DNA from: Deltaproteobacteria bacterium
Lineage (GTDB): Bacteria; Desulfobacterota; GWC2-55-46
DNA: 64,000 nucleotides
Assembly: GCA_016182655.1 (NCBI GenBank)
Contig: JACPGB010000031.1
Span: 43,902-107,901 of the forward strand
Direction of reading: 5' to 3'
Program-made: the position numbers and the translations under genes
Notes under the pieces: model-generated
The model's database searches: none
What the model was told of the DNA's origin: nothing
The model's input: the letters and a program-made list of their open reading frames with translations, nothing else
Shown: one piece after another, positions 45,390-55,372 of the stretch
How positions within the stretch are numbered: the stretch's first letter is position 1
How the letters are laid out: every line of letters begins with the position of its first letter

Positions 45390-46022
45390 GTGTTCGGAGG
45401 GCTTTCTTTCATAGGGCTCATTTCAAAGGGCGGCGCGACCGTCATCGTACTTGGGCTCCTCTCGATCGTCTCCATCGCCTTGATGCTCGAGAGGGCGCGG
45501 GCCTTTACAAGGTTCAGAAAGGGAGTTCGCGACCACTTCGAGCCGCTTAAAAAGACGCTCCAGAGCGGGCTCCCTGCCGTGGCCGGTTACTCGGGCGGGG
45601 TGGATTCACCCCTCTGCAGGGTCTTTCTCGCGGGTTACGAGAAGCGCGGCAAGAAGAAGGATGTCATAGAAGGCGCGATGGAGCTCGCCGGTAGGCGTGA
45701 GGTTCAAAGGCTGGAAAAATTCCTCGGCGTGCTCGGGACCATCGGTTCCACTGCCCCGTTCATAGGGCTCTTCGGCACGGTCTTAGGGATAATCAGGGCG
45801 TTCAGCGACATGGCTCTCACTCAGGGGGCGAGCCCCTCGGCGGTCGCCGACGGCATAGCAGAGGCGCTCGTGGCAACGGCCGCGGGCCTCTTTGTCGCCA
45901 TACCGGCGGTCGCGGCGTACAACTACTTCGTAAGGACCGTCGCGAAGTACTCGCTCGAGCTCGAATCGACCGCATCGGAATTCACGGAGGCTTTTCTTTC
46001 GGATGGCCTGGAAGATAAATAA
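45390..46022 (+). CDS. ExbB/TolQ-family proton channel
   Basis: The 210-residue protein has three membrane helices (about 12-31, 105-128 and 150-175) with the family's GTIGSTAPFIGLFGTVLGII motif. It starts at GTG directly after the preceding stop. It forms an energy-transducing complex with the ExbD/TolR protein encoded next, powering TonB- or TolA-dependent outer-membrane functions. tolA, tolB and pal are not in the window, so Tol versus Exb cannot be told. SGGVDSP near residue 68 only mimics a PP-loop. Confidence 0.9.
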   Translation: MFGGLSFIGLISKGGATVIVLGLLSIVSIALMLERARAFTRFRKGVRDHFEPLKKTLQSGLPAVAGYSGGVDSPLCRVFLAGYEKRGKKKDVIEGAMELAGRREVQRLEKFLGVLGTIGSTAPFIGLFGTVLGIIRAFSDMALTQGASPSAVADGIAEALVATAAGLFVAIPAVAAYNYFVRTVAKYSLELESTASEFTEAFLSDGLEDK

Positions 46023-46410
46023 CCATAGCGAGCGGATGATGGCCGAGATAAACATCACTCCTCTGACGGATGTGATGCTCGTCCTCCTCGTCATATTCAT
46101 GGTCACGACCCCGCTCATCATGACCGAGTCGTTCAAGATCAAGCTACCCCGGGCCGTCACATCCGACGCCGAGCCGGGCAAGGGGATGATAGTCGCGGTG
46201 AGCGCGGACGGCGTTATAAACCTGAACGGCAGGGCTGTGGCGCTACCCGACCTCCCGGGAGAATTCAAGAGGGGGTTCGATGCAGGCGGGGACAGGACAG
46301 TAGTAGTAAAGGCAGACGGGGACGCCCGCCACAGCCTTATAGTAAGGATACTCGACACCGCGAAGCTCGCAGGGGCCGAGAGGCTCTCTATCGCGACGGA
46401 AAGGGAGTAA
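46003..46410 (+). CDS. ExbD/TolR-family protein
   Basis: The 135-residue protein starts at ATG 46003, overlapping the exbB end by 20 bases. It has the Pro-Leu-Thr-Asp motif (NITPLTDVMLVLLVIFMVTTPL) with the essential Asp in the single membrane helix. The C-terminal periplasmic domain is typical (VVVKADGDARHSLIVRILD). It works with the ExbB/TolQ product. ATG 46036 or 46039 (MMAEINI) is a possible later start. Confidence 0.92.
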   Translation: MAWKINNHSERMMAEINITPLTDVMLVLLVIFMVTTPLIMTESFKIKLPRAVTSDAEPGKGMIVAVSADGVINLNGRAVALPDLPGEFKRGFDAGGDRTVVVKADGDARHSLIVRILDTAKLAGAERLSIATERE

Positions 46411-46425
46411 GCCCCTCCAATAGAA

Positions 46426-47379
46426 ATGAGATACGCCTCCATCGATATCGGCACCAATACGCTCCGGCTCCTCATAGCGGAACCAGATGGCAAGGGGCTT
46501 AAGCCCGTCTTGTACAAGAGGGCGATAACGAGGCTCGGGGGCGGTTACACGGAGGAGAGCGGTATATCAGATGAGGCGGCCAAGCGCACCGTAACGGTGC
46601 TCGAGGATTTCAGGCGCGAGATAGACTCTAACGGGGTCACGAAAGTCCTCGCCTTCGCCACAAGTGTCGTAAGGCGCGCGAAAAACAGCGCGGAGTTCAG
46701 ACGAGAGGTTTTAGATAAGACCGGCATCGAAATAACGGTCATAACAGGCGACGAGGAGGCGCGGCTCTCCTTACTCGGCGTCCTTTCCGTCTTAAAGGAT
46801 GAGTCCCCGAGGAAGCTCGTCATCGACATAGGCGGGGGCTCGACGGAGTTCATATTCACCGATAAAAACGGGGTCACTGGCGAGTGGTCGATGGAAATGG
46901 GCGTCGTCCACCTGACAGAGAGGCACCTTAAAAGCGACCCGCCCGATACAACTGAGATAACGGCGCTCGAAGATGAGATAAGGTCGGTGATCGCGGCGCT
47001 CAAAAGCCGCGCATCCAGGGCCGGGGTCGATCTGGAAAGATACTCAGGCAAGGACGGCGCAATATTCGTAGGCACGGCCGGGACCATCACCACACTTGCG
47101 GCATTGGACCAGGACCTCGCGGCCTATGATAGAAGCCGCATAAACAATTATGTCCTTAAGAAGGACAGTATCGTCCGGATGTACAAGGGGCTTCTTTCAA
47201 TGAGCATCAGGGAGCGCGAGAAGGTCTTGTCGTTGGAGAAGGGCAGGGAAGACCTGATCATCCCGGGTAGCGCCATCACGCTCTTGACGATGGAGGCCTT
47301 CGCCTTCCCTTCGCTTATTGTCAGCGACGCGGGTCTGCTCGAAGGCATCATACTGAACGAGATCATAAGACCGTCTTAA
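46426..47379 (+). CDS. ppx: Exopolyphosphatase/GppA-family phosphatase
   Basis: The 317-residue protein has the Ppx/GppA signature: YASIDIGTNTLRLLIAEPDG at the start, AFATSVVRRAKNSAEF and IDIGGGSTEFIF. It is shorter than E. coli Ppx and lacks the C-terminal HD-like part, as many Ppx/GppA homologues do. It degrades polyphosphate or pppGpp. ATG 46426 is 15 bases after exbD. The GppA or Ppx choice cannot be decided from sequence. Confidence 0.9.
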   Translation: MRYASIDIGTNTLRLLIAEPDGKGLKPVLYKRAITRLGGGYTEESGISDEAAKRTVTVLEDFRREIDSNGVTKVLAFATSVVRRAKNSAEFRREVLDKTGIEITVITGDEEARLSLLGVLSVLKDESPRKLVIDIGGGSTEFIFTDKNGVTGEWSMEMGVVHLTERHLKSDPPDTTEITALEDEIRSVIAALKSRASRAGVDLERYSGKDGAIFVGTAGTITTLAALDQDLAAYDRSRINNYVLKKDSIVRMYKGLLSMSIREREKVLSLEKGREDLIIPGSAITLLTMEAFAFPSLIVSDAGLLEGIILNEIIRPS

Positions 47380-47395
47380 ACGGGAGGCATAATAT

Positions 47396-48856
47396 ATGGA
47401 TCATCTCAAGGTAAAGAACGCTCTGACCTTCGACGACGTGCTCCTCGAGCCGTTGTTCTCGAAGGTGCTTCCGAGGGACGTCGACGTCTCCACGAGGCTG
47501 ACGAACGAAATAAGGCTCAACATCCCGCTCATGAGCGCGGCGATGGACACCGTGACCGAGTCCAGGATGGCGATAGCCATAGCCCAGGCCGGGGGCATAG
47601 GCATCATACACAAGAACCTTACTATCGACGAGCAGGCCGCGATGGTCGACAAGGTAAAGAAGTACGAGTCGGTCATCATATCGAAGCCCATGACGCTCAC
47701 CCCGGAGCAGAAGGTCGAGGACGCGCTCGATATAATGAAAAAAGAGCAGATATCGGGCTTTCCGATAGTAAAGGACGGCATCCTCGTCGGCATACTCACG
47801 AACAGGGACTTGAGGTTCGAGACCAACCCGAACCGGAAGATATCCGACATCATGACGACGAAGGTCATAACCGCGCCTTACGGGACGTCGATCGAGAAGG
47901 CGAAGGAGATGCTCCACAAGCACAGGATAGAGAAGCTCCCGGTGGTCGATAAGAAGATGCGGCTTAAAGGCCTCATCACCGTTACCGACATCGAGAAGAG
48001 GGAGAAGTACCCGAACTCCTGCAAGGACGATCTCGGCAGGCTCCGCGTCGGCGCGGCCGTCGGCGTATCCTTCGACAGGGAGGCCCGTATCGAGGCGCTA
48101 TTGAAGGCCGGGGCCGACTGCATCATCGTAGACACCGCCCACGGCCACAGCAACGGGGTCATCGAGGCGGTAAGGTCCACGAAAAAGAGCTTCAACTGCC
48201 AGCTCATTGCCGGCAACATCGCGACCGCTCAGGCCGCCGAGGCGCTCATTAAGGCAGGTGTCGACGCCATAAAGGTCGGCGTCGGTCCGGGCTCCATCTG
48301 CACGACGAGGATAGTGACCGGCATAGGCGTGCCGCAGATAACGGCGGTTAGCGATTGCGTGGCAGTCGCCCGCAAAAAAAACATCCCGGTCATATCGGAC
48401 GGCGGCATAAAGTATTCCGGCGACATCACAAAGGCGCTCGCGGCAGGGGCGGACTCCATCATGATAGGCGGCTTGTTTGCCGGGACGGACGAATCCCCCG
48501 GAGAGACGGTCCTCTATCAGGGCCGTACATTCAAGGTCTACAGGGGCATGGGGTCGATCGAGGCGATGAAGAAGGGGTCGAAAGACAGGTACTTCCAGGA
48601 GGACGTGGAGAGCGATTTGAAGCTCGTCCCCGAAGGCATAGAGGGCAGGGTCCCGCACAAGGGCCCTATCGCCTCGACCATCTTCCAGCTCATCGGCGGC
48701 CTCAGGGCCGGGATGGGCTACTGCGGCTCGAAGACGATACCTGAGCTCCACGAGAAGGCGCGGTTCGTAAAGATAACATCGTCGGGCCTCCGGGAGAGCC
48801 ATGTCCACGATGTCACGATAACCAAAGAGGCCCCGAACTACAAGCAGGAGGTATAA
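47396..48856 (+). CDS. guaB: IMP dehydrogenase
   Basis: The 486-residue enzyme has the catalytic Cys302 in [20 protein letters not shown], two CBS domains (about 95-205) and the NAD-site ARG-x-GMGS-like [14 protein letters not shown] dehydrogenase makes XMP, the first step to GMP. It is directly followed by guaA. ATG 47396 follows a GGGAGG. Nothing unusual. Confidence 0.97.
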   Translation: MDHLKVKNALTFDDVLLEPLFSKVLPRDVDVSTRLTNEIRLNIPLMSAAMDTVTESRMAIAIAQAGGIGIIHKNLTIDEQAAMVDKVKKYESVIISKPMTLTPEQKVEDALDIMKKEQISGFPIVKDGILVGILTNRDLRFETNPNRKISDIMTTKVITAPYGTSIEKAKEMLHKHRIEKLPVVDKKMRLKGLITVTDIEKREKYPNSCKDDLGRLRVGAAVGVSFDREARIEALLKAGADCIIVDTAHGHSNGVIEAVRSTKKSFNCQLIAGNIATAQAAEALIKAGVDAIKVGVGPGSICTTRIVTGIGVPQITAVSDCVAVARKKNIPVISDGGIKYSGDITKALAAGADSIMIGGLFAGTDESPGETVLYQGRTFKVYRGMGSIEAMKKGSKDRYFQEDVESDLKLVPEGIEGRVPHKGPIASTIFQLIGGLRAGMGYCGSKTIPELHEKARFVKITSSGLRESHVHDVTITKEAPNYKQEV

Positions 48857-48887
48857 CGGCTGAGGAAGACTCCAGCCTGTAATCGAC

Positions 48888-50435
48888 ATGGACATACACT
48901 CTGAAAAGATACTTATACTCGACTTCGGCTCTCAGTACACCCAGCTCATCGCCAGACGCATCAGGGAGGCGAAGGTCTACTGCGAGATACACCCGTTTAA
49001 TTCGGGGCTCGCGTCCGTAAGGGCGTTCGACCCCAAGGGCATCATACTCTCGGGAGGCCCGTCCTCTGTCTACGACAAGGGCGCGCCGATGATAGGGAAA
49101 GAGATTTTCGACCTCGGCGTGCCTGTGCTCGGCATCTGCTACGGCATGCAGTTGACCGCGAAGCTTTTGGGCGGCAAGGTCGAGAGGTCGTCAAAAAGGG
49201 AGTACGGCGGGGCCGACCTTGTCATAGAGAACGCCGGAGACTTATTTACCGGCCTTGGGCTCGGCTCTACAAAGGTCTGGATGAGCCACGGCGACAGGGT
49301 CGAGGCCCTGCCTCCGGGTTTCAAGACCATCGCGCGGTCGGCGAACTCCGACATATGCGCGATGAGGGACGCGGCGCGAAAGATCTACGGCGTACAGTTC
49401 CACCCCGAGGTCGTACACACCCCGAAGGGGGATAGGATACTCAAGAACTTCCTCTTTCAGGTGTGCGCGCTTAAGCCCGCGTGGACCATGAAGTCGTTCA
49501 TAGAGACTTCCATTGCGGAAATAAGGGCAAAGGCAGGAGACGACCGGGTCGTCTGCGGCATAAGCGGCGGGGTGGACTCCGCCGTGGCCGCGCTCCTTGT
49601 CCACAAGGCGATAGGCGCAAATCTAACATGCATATTCGTCGACAACGGTGTCCTTAGAAAAGGTGAGGCCGACAAGGTCGAGGCTACTTTAAAAAAGAGC
49701 TTTCACATGAACATACGCCGCGTCAACGCCTCGGCCAGATTCCTCAAGAAGCTCAAGGGTGTCGAGGACCCCGAGCGGAAGAGGAAGATAATCGGCGGCG
49801 AGTTCGTCAGGGTATTTGAGGCGGAGGCCAGGAAAATAAAAAATGTAAAGTTCCTCGCCCAGGGCACGCTCTACCCGGACGTCATCGAGAGCGTATCCTT
49901 CAAGGGCCCGTCGGCGACTATCAAAAGCCACCACAACGTCGGCGGGCTCCTTAAGAAGATGAAGCTCAAGCTCGTGGAACCCTTACGAGAGCTCTTCAAG
50001 GACGAGGTGAGGTCGCTTGGCCGCGAGATGGGGATGCCGGACGAGATAATCGACCGCCAGCCGTTCCCCGGCCCAGGGCTCGCCATAAGGATAATCGGTG
50101 AAGTAACGAAAAAAAGATGCGATATATTGAGAGAGGCCGACGCGATCGTCCTTGAGGAGATAAAGTCAGCCGGGTTGTATAAAAAGATGTGGCAGTCTTT
50201 CGCGGTGCTCCTGCCCATCAGGACCGTCGGCGTCATGGGGGATGAGAGGACGTACGAGAACACGGTGGCTTTACGCGCGGTCGAGAGCGTCGACGGCATG
50301 ACCGCCGACTGGGTGAAGCTCCCCTACGAGGTCATGGAAAGCATCTCAAGGCGCGTCATAAACGAGGTCAGAGGCGTAAACCGCGTAGTATACGACATAA
50401 GCTCTAAACCACCATCAACTATAGAATGGGAGTAG
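48888..50435 (+). CDS. guaA: GMP synthase (glutamine-hydrolysing)
   Basis: The 515-residue protein has the glutaminase domain with Cys84 (GICYGMQL) and GVQFHPEV, and the ATP-pyrophosphatase domain with [11 protein letters not shown], then the dimerisation domain. It converts XMP to GMP with glutamine. It lies 31 bases after guaB. The final PPSTIEWE matches the conserved C-terminus. The next gene's reading frame begins before its stop. Confidence 0.97.
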   Translation: MDIHSEKILILDFGSQYTQLIARRIREAKVYCEIHPFNSGLASVRAFDPKGIILSGGPSSVYDKGAPMIGKEIFDLGVPVLGICYGMQLTAKLLGGKVERSSKREYGGADLVIENAGDLFTGLGLGSTKVWMSHGDRVEALPPGFKTIARSANSDICAMRDAARKIYGVQFHPEVVHTPKGDRILKNFLFQVCALKPAWTMKSFIETSIAEIRAKAGDDRVVCGISGGVDSAVAALLVHKAIGANLTCIFVDNGVLRKGEADKVEATLKKSFHMNIRRVNASARFLKKLKGVEDPERKRKIIGGEFVRVFEAEARKIKNVKFLAQGTLYPDVIESVSFKGPSATIKSHHNVGGLLKKMKLKLVEPLRELFKDEVRSLGREMGMPDEIIDRQPFPGPGLAIRIIGEVTKKRCDILREADAIVLEEIKSAGLYKKMWQSFAVLLPIRTVGVMGDERTYENTVALRAVESVDGMTADWVKLPYEVMESISRRVINEVRGVNRVVYDISSKPPSTIEWE

Positions 50436-50443
50436 CGCCGAGT

Positions 50444-51160
50444 ATGGTAGAGGACCTCAAAGGCAAGGAGACCTGGCGGCTTTTCAGGATCATGAGCGAA
50501 TTCATAGAGGGCTTTGACGAGCTCTCGGATGTCGGCCCTGCGGTGTCTATATTCGGCTCGGCGCGTATCAACCAGAACAACAAGTATTACAAGAAGACCG
50601 AGGAGATAGCCACCCTCCTCACCAAGAACGGCTACGCCGTCATAACCGGCGGCGGCCCCGGCATCATGGAGGCGGCGAACAAGGGCGCATGCAGGAACGG
50701 CGGCGCCTCCATCGGCCTTAACATCACGCTCCCCAAGGAGCAGAAGCCGAACAGGTACCAGTCAAAGGCGCTCCACTTCAAGTACTTCTTCGCCAGAAAG
50801 GTCATGTTCGTCAAGTACGCGATCGGGTATGTCTGCATGCCAGGAGGCTTCGGCACGCTGGACGAGTTCTTCGAGGCGTTGACGCTCATCCAGACCCACA
50901 AGATATACCCTTTCCCGCTCATACTCTTCGGAAGGGAGTACTGGGCCCCGCTTCTGGATTTCATGAAAAAGACGATGATAAAGTACAAGACCATAACCCC
51001 CGAGGACTTGAACTTGATCGATGTCACAGACGACCCCAAAGAGGTCTTGCGCATCATAAACAGGCACATGGAATGGAAGAAGAAGCTCATAAAGTCCTCT
51101 TCGGAAAAGGTGAGGGAAAAGGGCAAGACAAAGGTCAGGAACAGGAAACTCGTTCCTTAA
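50444..51160 (+). CDS. LOG-family nucleotide phosphoribohydrolase-like protein
   Basis: ATG 50444 has a GGGAG site 11 bases upstream; ATG 50426, overlapping guaA, is also possible. The 238-residue protein has GGGPGIMEAANKGA and PGGFGTLDEFFE, the two LOG motifs (long annotated as lysine decarboxylase, now cytokinin-type phosphoribohydrolases). It probably hydrolyses a nucleoside 5'-monophosphate. Sitting after guaBA, a nucleotide role is plausible. The tail is Lys/Arg-rich. Confidence 0.88.
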   Translation: MVEDLKGKETWRLFRIMSEFIEGFDELSDVGPAVSIFGSARINQNNKYYKKTEEIATLLTKNGYAVITGGGPGIMEAANKGACRNGGASIGLNITLPKEQKPNRYQSKALHFKYFFARKVMFVKYAIGYVCMPGGFGTLDEFFEALTLIQTHKIYPFPLILFGREYWAPLLDFMKKTMIKYKTITPEDLNLIDVTDDPKEVLRIINRHMEWKKKLIKSSSEKVREKGKTKVRNRKLVP

Positions 51161-51173
51161 AAGGGGATACCAC

Positions 51174-51359
51174 ATGGACGACCACGGACACGAAGAGAAG
51201 CTTAAGAAGATCTCCATCTCGCTCGAAGACGAGCAGATAGACAAACTCAAGGGGCTCGCCGAGGAGTACAAAGGCAAGCTCGGCCAGAGGTGGACTCTTA
51301 GCGCGATGGTAAGGGTGGCCGTGGGCGACTTTCTTACCAAGATGGGGAAGATGAGTTGA
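51174..51359 (+). CDS. Small ribbon-helix-helix-type protein
   Basis: The 61-residue protein has a strand segment (KKISISLEDEQIDKLKGLAEEY) followed by a helix and a second helix (WTLSAMVRVAVGDFLTKMG), the CopG/Arc-like layout. Such proteins bind DNA as dimers. ATG 51174 is 13 bases after the LOG gene, with GGGG before it. No toxin partner is seen nearby. Function is unknown. Confidence 0.65.
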   Translation: MDDHGHEEKLKKISISLEDEQIDKLKGLAEEYKGKLGQRWTLSAMVRVAVGDFLTKMGKMS

Positions 51360-51478
51360 GTCCTCGCCGGACGGGCAAATCCGTAACCATCTTCTGAGGT
51401 TAGAAAATGCCGTTTTGGCCAATTTTGTGCTCCGGCCCTGCGCCGAGCAGGTCCTGGCCGGACGGGCAAATCCGTAAC
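51360..51478 (+). repeat. Direct repeat pair before the HprK-like gene
   Basis: GCCGGACGGGCAAATCCGTAA is read twice (at 51366 and 51457), each preceded by GTCCT and one differing base; unit length is 28 bases with one mismatch, 91 bases apart. Each unit can form a small CGGA/TCCG hairpin. The region between is not coding. Confidence 0.7.
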
Positions 51479-51507
51479 GCGGCAGTATGAGATCATCAGG
51501 GGTCTTA

Positions 51508-52581
51508 ATGCTCTCTAACTACATGACGGCCGTAAAGGGCCGCGTCGATTCACACAAGGACATCTCCATCGAGGAGAGGGACTCTCTCGTAACTCTTGCT
51601 GAGGGAAAGCTCTCCGAAGGCTTCGAGACCTACCACTGGAACGCCAATATCCACGGCATCGTCATCCGCTTATATACGAATTCCGCCCACCTCTACGACT
51701 TCTGGGTGGAGAACTGGTTCCCGGGCCCGAGGACGCAGAACGTTCTGCCGCACGGGGCCATCTACGCGGTCACAGGCGTCGAAGGCATGGAGCCCCACGC
51801 CTATTACAACCACGAGACCCGCACGGCTATATTCGTGAACACCGAATACTACGGCCAGTGCAAGTCGTGGGCGCTCGGCATGGCCGCAGACATACTCGAG
51901 ACACAGCACGGCATCCATTCCATACACGGCTCGTGCGCGGTGCTTAACGGCAAGGGTGTCGTCATAATAGCGCCGACGGGAACGGGGAAATCGACGCACA
52001 CATGGGGGCTCATGCAGATGCCGGACGGGAAGATACACTCCGACGACTGGGTCTTCCTACAGTACAAGAAGGGGCTCGCAATGGCGGACATCTCCGAGAG
52101 GAAGTTCTATATCCGCACGGACATGGTAAAGAGCTTCCCGGGTCTCAAGCTCCTCCTTGACCGTTGCAAGTGCGAGAATGTAGCGGACGACGACTTCGGG
52201 GCGTTCGCGAACTCGAGGGCGATACTCGACCCGGAGTGGATAGGCGGGAGGGACAAGTTCGTCGAGAGGGCGGTCGTAAAGTCTGTTATACTGTTACGGA
52301 GGGATTCCGCCTCCCCGGCAGAGGAGAGGCTTTCAACCGATGAGGCAATAGCCGTACTCGAAGAAGGGAAGATTCAGGTGCTCGCAGGGGCCGGGGCTGA
52401 TATAGGCTCTTATAAATACGAGCCGTTCTATAACCCGTATCTGCTGGTGAGAAGAAATGAGTCCCAGCGGGCGTTTTTCTCATCCCTGTTTGACGCGGCC
52501 TCGTGCCATATATTGAACACGGGTGTTGAGACGGTCGATGAGACGCAGGCGAGGATAAGGCGGATTATAAAGGAGGCTTAG
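51508..52581 (+). CDS. HPr kinase-like P-loop protein
   Basis: ATG 51508 is chosen for the AGGGG site; ATG 51487 lacks one. The 357-residue protein has a Walker A APTGTGKST (155-163) and HSDDW (177-181) as in HprK and PEP carboxykinase folds. The surrounding residues differ from true HprK, and no PTS genes are nearby. It is likely a kinase of unknown target. It sits before sppA with 8 bases between. Confidence 0.75.
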   Translation: MLSNYMTAVKGRVDSHKDISIEERDSLVTLAEGKLSEGFETYHWNANIHGIVIRLYTNSAHLYDFWVENWFPGPRTQNVLPHGAIYAVTGVEGMEPHAYYNHETRTAIFVNTEYYGQCKSWALGMAADILETQHGIHSIHGSCAVLNGKGVVIIAPTGTGKSTHTWGLMQMPDGKIHSDDWVFLQYKKGLAMADISERKFYIRTDMVKSFPGLKLLLDRCKCENVADDDFGAFANSRAILDPEWIGGRDKFVERAVVKSVILLRRDSASPAEERLSTDEAIAVLEEGKIQVLAGAGADIGSYKYEPFYNPYLLVRRNESQRAFFSSLFDAASCHILNTGVETVDETQARIRRIIKEA

Positions 52582-52589
52582 AACCTGCC

Positions 52590-53546
52590 ATGAAGAAGGC
52601 CTTGAGACTGCTCCTCATCCTCTCGATTTTCCTGGGTGGTTGCGTGATGATAACGCTGCCTACCGCCGAACCACTTACTGAAAAGGTCATCGGAGGCGAG
52701 GGCGCTTCCAAAATCCTCCTCATCGACATTTCCGGCGTAATAACCGACAGCGATAAAAAGGACGGCCTCTTCTCCTCCAAACAGAACATGACCGCCCGCA
52801 TAAAAGAGGAGCTCGACAAGGCCTCCGAGGACGACGATGTAAAGGCAGTGGTGCTCCGCATTGACTCCCCTGGCGGGGCAGTGACGACCTCCGACATAAT
52901 CGCGCACGAGATAAAGAAGTTCAAGGACAGGAAGAAGGTCCCTGTAATAGCCGAGCTCATGGATGTCGCCGCCTCGGGCGGGTACTACATAGCGGCGGCC
53001 TCCGACAGGATAATAGCCCACCCGACAACCGTCACCGGCTCCATCGGTGTCGTCGCCTTCAGCGTAAACGCCTCCGGTCTCCTTGAAAAAATAGGCATCG
53101 CCAACCAGACGATAAAGTCCGGGGACAAGAAAGACATAGGCTCGCCGCTCCGCCCCATGACCCCTGACGAGAAGGCCGTACTCCAATCCATAATAGACGA
53201 CCTCTACGAGAGGTTCCTCGATGTCGTGATGGACGGCAGAAAGGGCTCGTTCACGCGCGATGAGCTTAAGACTATAGCCGACGGCAGGGTCTTTACCGCC
53301 CGGCAGGCGCTCGACTTGAAGCTCATCGACGAGATAGGCTACCTCGACGACGCAATCGAGGCGGCCAAGTCGAAGGCAGATGTGAAGGAGGCGCGCGTAG
53401 TCACCTACGCTCACCCGCGCTCATACAGGAACAACATCTACTCACACCTTGAAGACCTGCCGATGACCGTAAACCTCGTCAATATCGACGCGGGCTCGTT
53501 TACGGGCAGGCTCGGCGTGAGCTTCATGTATCTCTGGATGCAGTAA
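52590..53546 (+). CDS. sppA: SppA-family signal peptide peptidase
   Basis: The 318-residue S49 peptidase has a lipoprotein signal (LSIFLGGC, Cys18), the catalytic Ser129 (VAASGGYYIAA) and a Lys in SGDKKDIGSPL (about 180). The 45-residue N-terminal part precedes the folded core. SppA-like enzymes clear leftover signal peptides and process membrane proteins. ATG 52590 has a weak site. Size is typical of the short, single-domain class. Confidence 0.92.
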   Translation: MKKALRLLLILSIFLGGCVMITLPTAEPLTEKVIGGEGASKILLIDISGVITDSDKKDGLFSSKQNMTARIKEELDKASEDDDVKAVVLRIDSPGGAVTTSDIIAHEIKKFKDRKKVPVIAELMDVAASGGYYIAAASDRIIAHPTTVTGSIGVVAFSVNASGLLEKIGIANQTIKSGDKKDIGSPLRPMTPDEKAVLQSIIDDLYERFLDVVMDGRKGSFTRDELKTIADGRVFTARQALDLKLIDEIGYLDDAIEAAKSKADVKEARVVTYAHPRSYRNNIYSHLEDLPMTVNLVNIDAGSFTGRLGVSFMYLWMQ

Positions 53547-53564
53547 AGGAGCCTGGAAGCTGTT

Positions 53565-55310
53565 TTGATCTGTCTCGAAGACATATACAGGCTGGGTCTC
53601 GCGCTCGGCCTCATGAGCCTTGTCGTATTCGCCTTCGGGCACGCCGGGCTACTTTCCGCGCCGTTCCTTATCCTCCCGATGATCATATCAGCCGCGTTCT
53701 TTGCGTTCTCTCTCCGGATGGGCGAAAGGACGAATGGGCCTGCGTGGACCCTATGCGAGAGGCTACTTGCCGCGGGCGTTATCGTTGCGGTTATCCTGAT
53801 GATCCCGCTCGCACTCATCCCGCCTGTTGTCCGCGACGAGCTCATCTCTCACCTCGCCATCCCAAAGCTCTATCTCGAGCGCGGCGCGATATATGAGATC
53901 CCCTTCATGGGGTATTCCTATCTGCCGCAGAATATCGATCTTTTGTATATGGTCTCTCTGGGATTGGGTAGCGACATAGCGCCAAAGCTCATACATCTGG
54001 GGTTCGCCGTTGCTACAGGCCTCGTCATATACTTTTATCTTGCGCGGAGCGCGGGGAAGGCTACGGGCCTTGTCGGGATGCTCCTTTACCTTTCGACACC
54101 CCTTGTGGCGAACCTTTCAAGGACGGCGTACATCGATAATGGCGCGGCGTTTTATTCTACTCTCGCAATCGTCGCGGCTCTCAGGTGGAAGGACAACGAG
54201 AGCTTCAAATGGCTCGCCTTATCGGCCATATCCTCAGGCCTCGCCATGTCGGCGAAGTACAATACCATCCTTTCGTTCGCACTCGTATCGGGTTTTGTAT
54301 TCGTCACGGGCCTCAATAAAAAGAGGTACGCGCTCGCGCTCGTAAACACCGCCGCCTATGCCGCTATCGCAATCGTTGTGCTCTCGCCGTGGCTTCTCCG
54401 GAATTATCTCTGGACAGGGTCGCCGCTTTATCCGCTCTACGAGAGCGCGGCATTAGCCGTTGGAAAGGGCGAGGGTGTGCATGTGACGACTGAGCTCGCG
54501 CCGATCGCCAAGAGGATGGTCCTCTATAATGAAAGCCCGCTCGATATCGTCCTTATCCCTGTGAGGATATTCATCGAGGGCGCTGATAATTCGATTGAGA
54601 GGTTCGACGGGGTATTGAACCCGCTCTTCCTCGTCCTCATGCCGCTCGCGTTCATAAGGCGGCGTACGGCGGACCTAAAGTACCTCGCCCTTTTCTCGGC
54701 ACTTTTCATGGCTATGGCGATACTTTCGGTCGAGCTCGTTACGAGGTATCTCTTGCCGATCGTCCCGCTCTTCGCGATATTCTCGGCCTTGGGGCTCAAG
54801 AACCTTTATGAGACGCGCTTGAAGTGGCTCGCCATACTGCTTGCGGTCGCCGCGATAGGCTTTTGCCTCGATTACGAAAAGGGGCTTTATGAGAAATACA
54901 GACCGCTCTCCTATATATTCGGGAATGAGACGCGCGAGGCGTACCTGGAAAAGATGCTACCGGATTATAAGGCAGTCTCATACGCCAACAGGAACATCCC
55001 CGAAGGCTCCAGGGTCTTCCTGCTCTTTTCAGGCGACAGGGGCTATTACTGGGAGAGGGATCACTTCTACGGCGACAGGATGGGGAAGCTATTGAAAGGG
55101 ATGGTACTCTCATCAGATGACGCGGATGCCTTCAGGGCAAAGCTACGCGCCATAGGCATCACCCATCTTTTTTTCAATGACGAGCTCTTTGAAAAGTTTT
55201 TGAACGACAACTTCAAGGGGGACGACCTCGAAAGAGTCGCGGCGTTCTTTAACGGACACGCTTCAAGGCTTTATAGCGCGAACGGGTTTTCGCTATACGA
55301 GATAAAATAA
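53565..55310 (+). CDS. GT39/ArnT-like membrane glycosyltransferase
   Basis: The 581-residue protein has about 10-12 membrane helices. The first periplasmic loop carries VVRDELISHLAIPKLYLERG, in which the Asp-Glu pair resembles the catalytic loop of the PMT/ArnT family. The C-terminal 180 residues are a soluble domain. It would transfer a sugar from a lipid carrier to protein or lipid A. The start at TTG 53565 is uncertain; ATG 53616 is an alternative. It is 18 bases after sppA. Confidence 0.78.
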   Translation: MICLEDIYRLGLALGLMSLVVFAFGHAGLLSAPFLILPMIISAAFFAFSLRMGERTNGPAWTLCERLLAAGVIVAVILMIPLALIPPVVRDELISHLAIPKLYLERGAIYEIPFMGYSYLPQNIDLLYMVSLGLGSDIAPKLIHLGFAVATGLVIYFYLARSAGKATGLVGMLLYLSTPLVANLSRTAYIDNGAAFYSTLAIVAALRWKDNESFKWLALSAISSGLAMSAKYNTILSFALVSGFVFVTGLNKKRYALALVNTAAYAAIAIVVLSPWLLRNYLWTGSPLYPLYESAALAVGKGEGVHVTTELAPIAKRMVLYNESPLDIVLIPVRIFIEGADNSIERFDGVLNPLFLVLMPLAFIRRRTADLKYLALFSALFMAMAILSVELVTRYLLPIVPLFAIFSALGLKNLYETRLKWLAILLAVAAIGFCLDYEKGLYEKYRPLSYIFGNETREAYLEKMLPDYKAVSYANRNIPEGSRVFLLFSGDRGYYWERDHFYGDRMGKLLKGMVLSSDDADAFRAKLRAIGITHLFFNDELFEKFLNDNFKGDDLERVAAFFNGHASRLYSANGFSLYEIK

Positions 55311-55336
55311 AAGGCGTTCGTCCCGCCGGCATCTTG

Positions 55337-55372
55337 CACAGGCGGCCCTTTCGGGCCGCCTGTGTTTTTTTT
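55337..55372. terminator. Bidirectional terminator
   Basis: CACAGGCGGCCC, loop TTTC, GGGCCGCCTGTG followed by eight T. It separates the plus-strand glycosyltransferase from the minus-strand M16 gene, which ends at 55371, so it may serve both. Confidence 0.92.

Noticed and set aside
45590..45615. SGGVDSP in the ExbB-like protein, like a PP-loop
   Set aside because: The fold and neighbours are ExbB/TolQ; the resemblance is by chance.
51508..52581. True HPr kinase (hprK)
   Set aside because: No PTS genes nearby and only the P-loop and HSDDW region agree.
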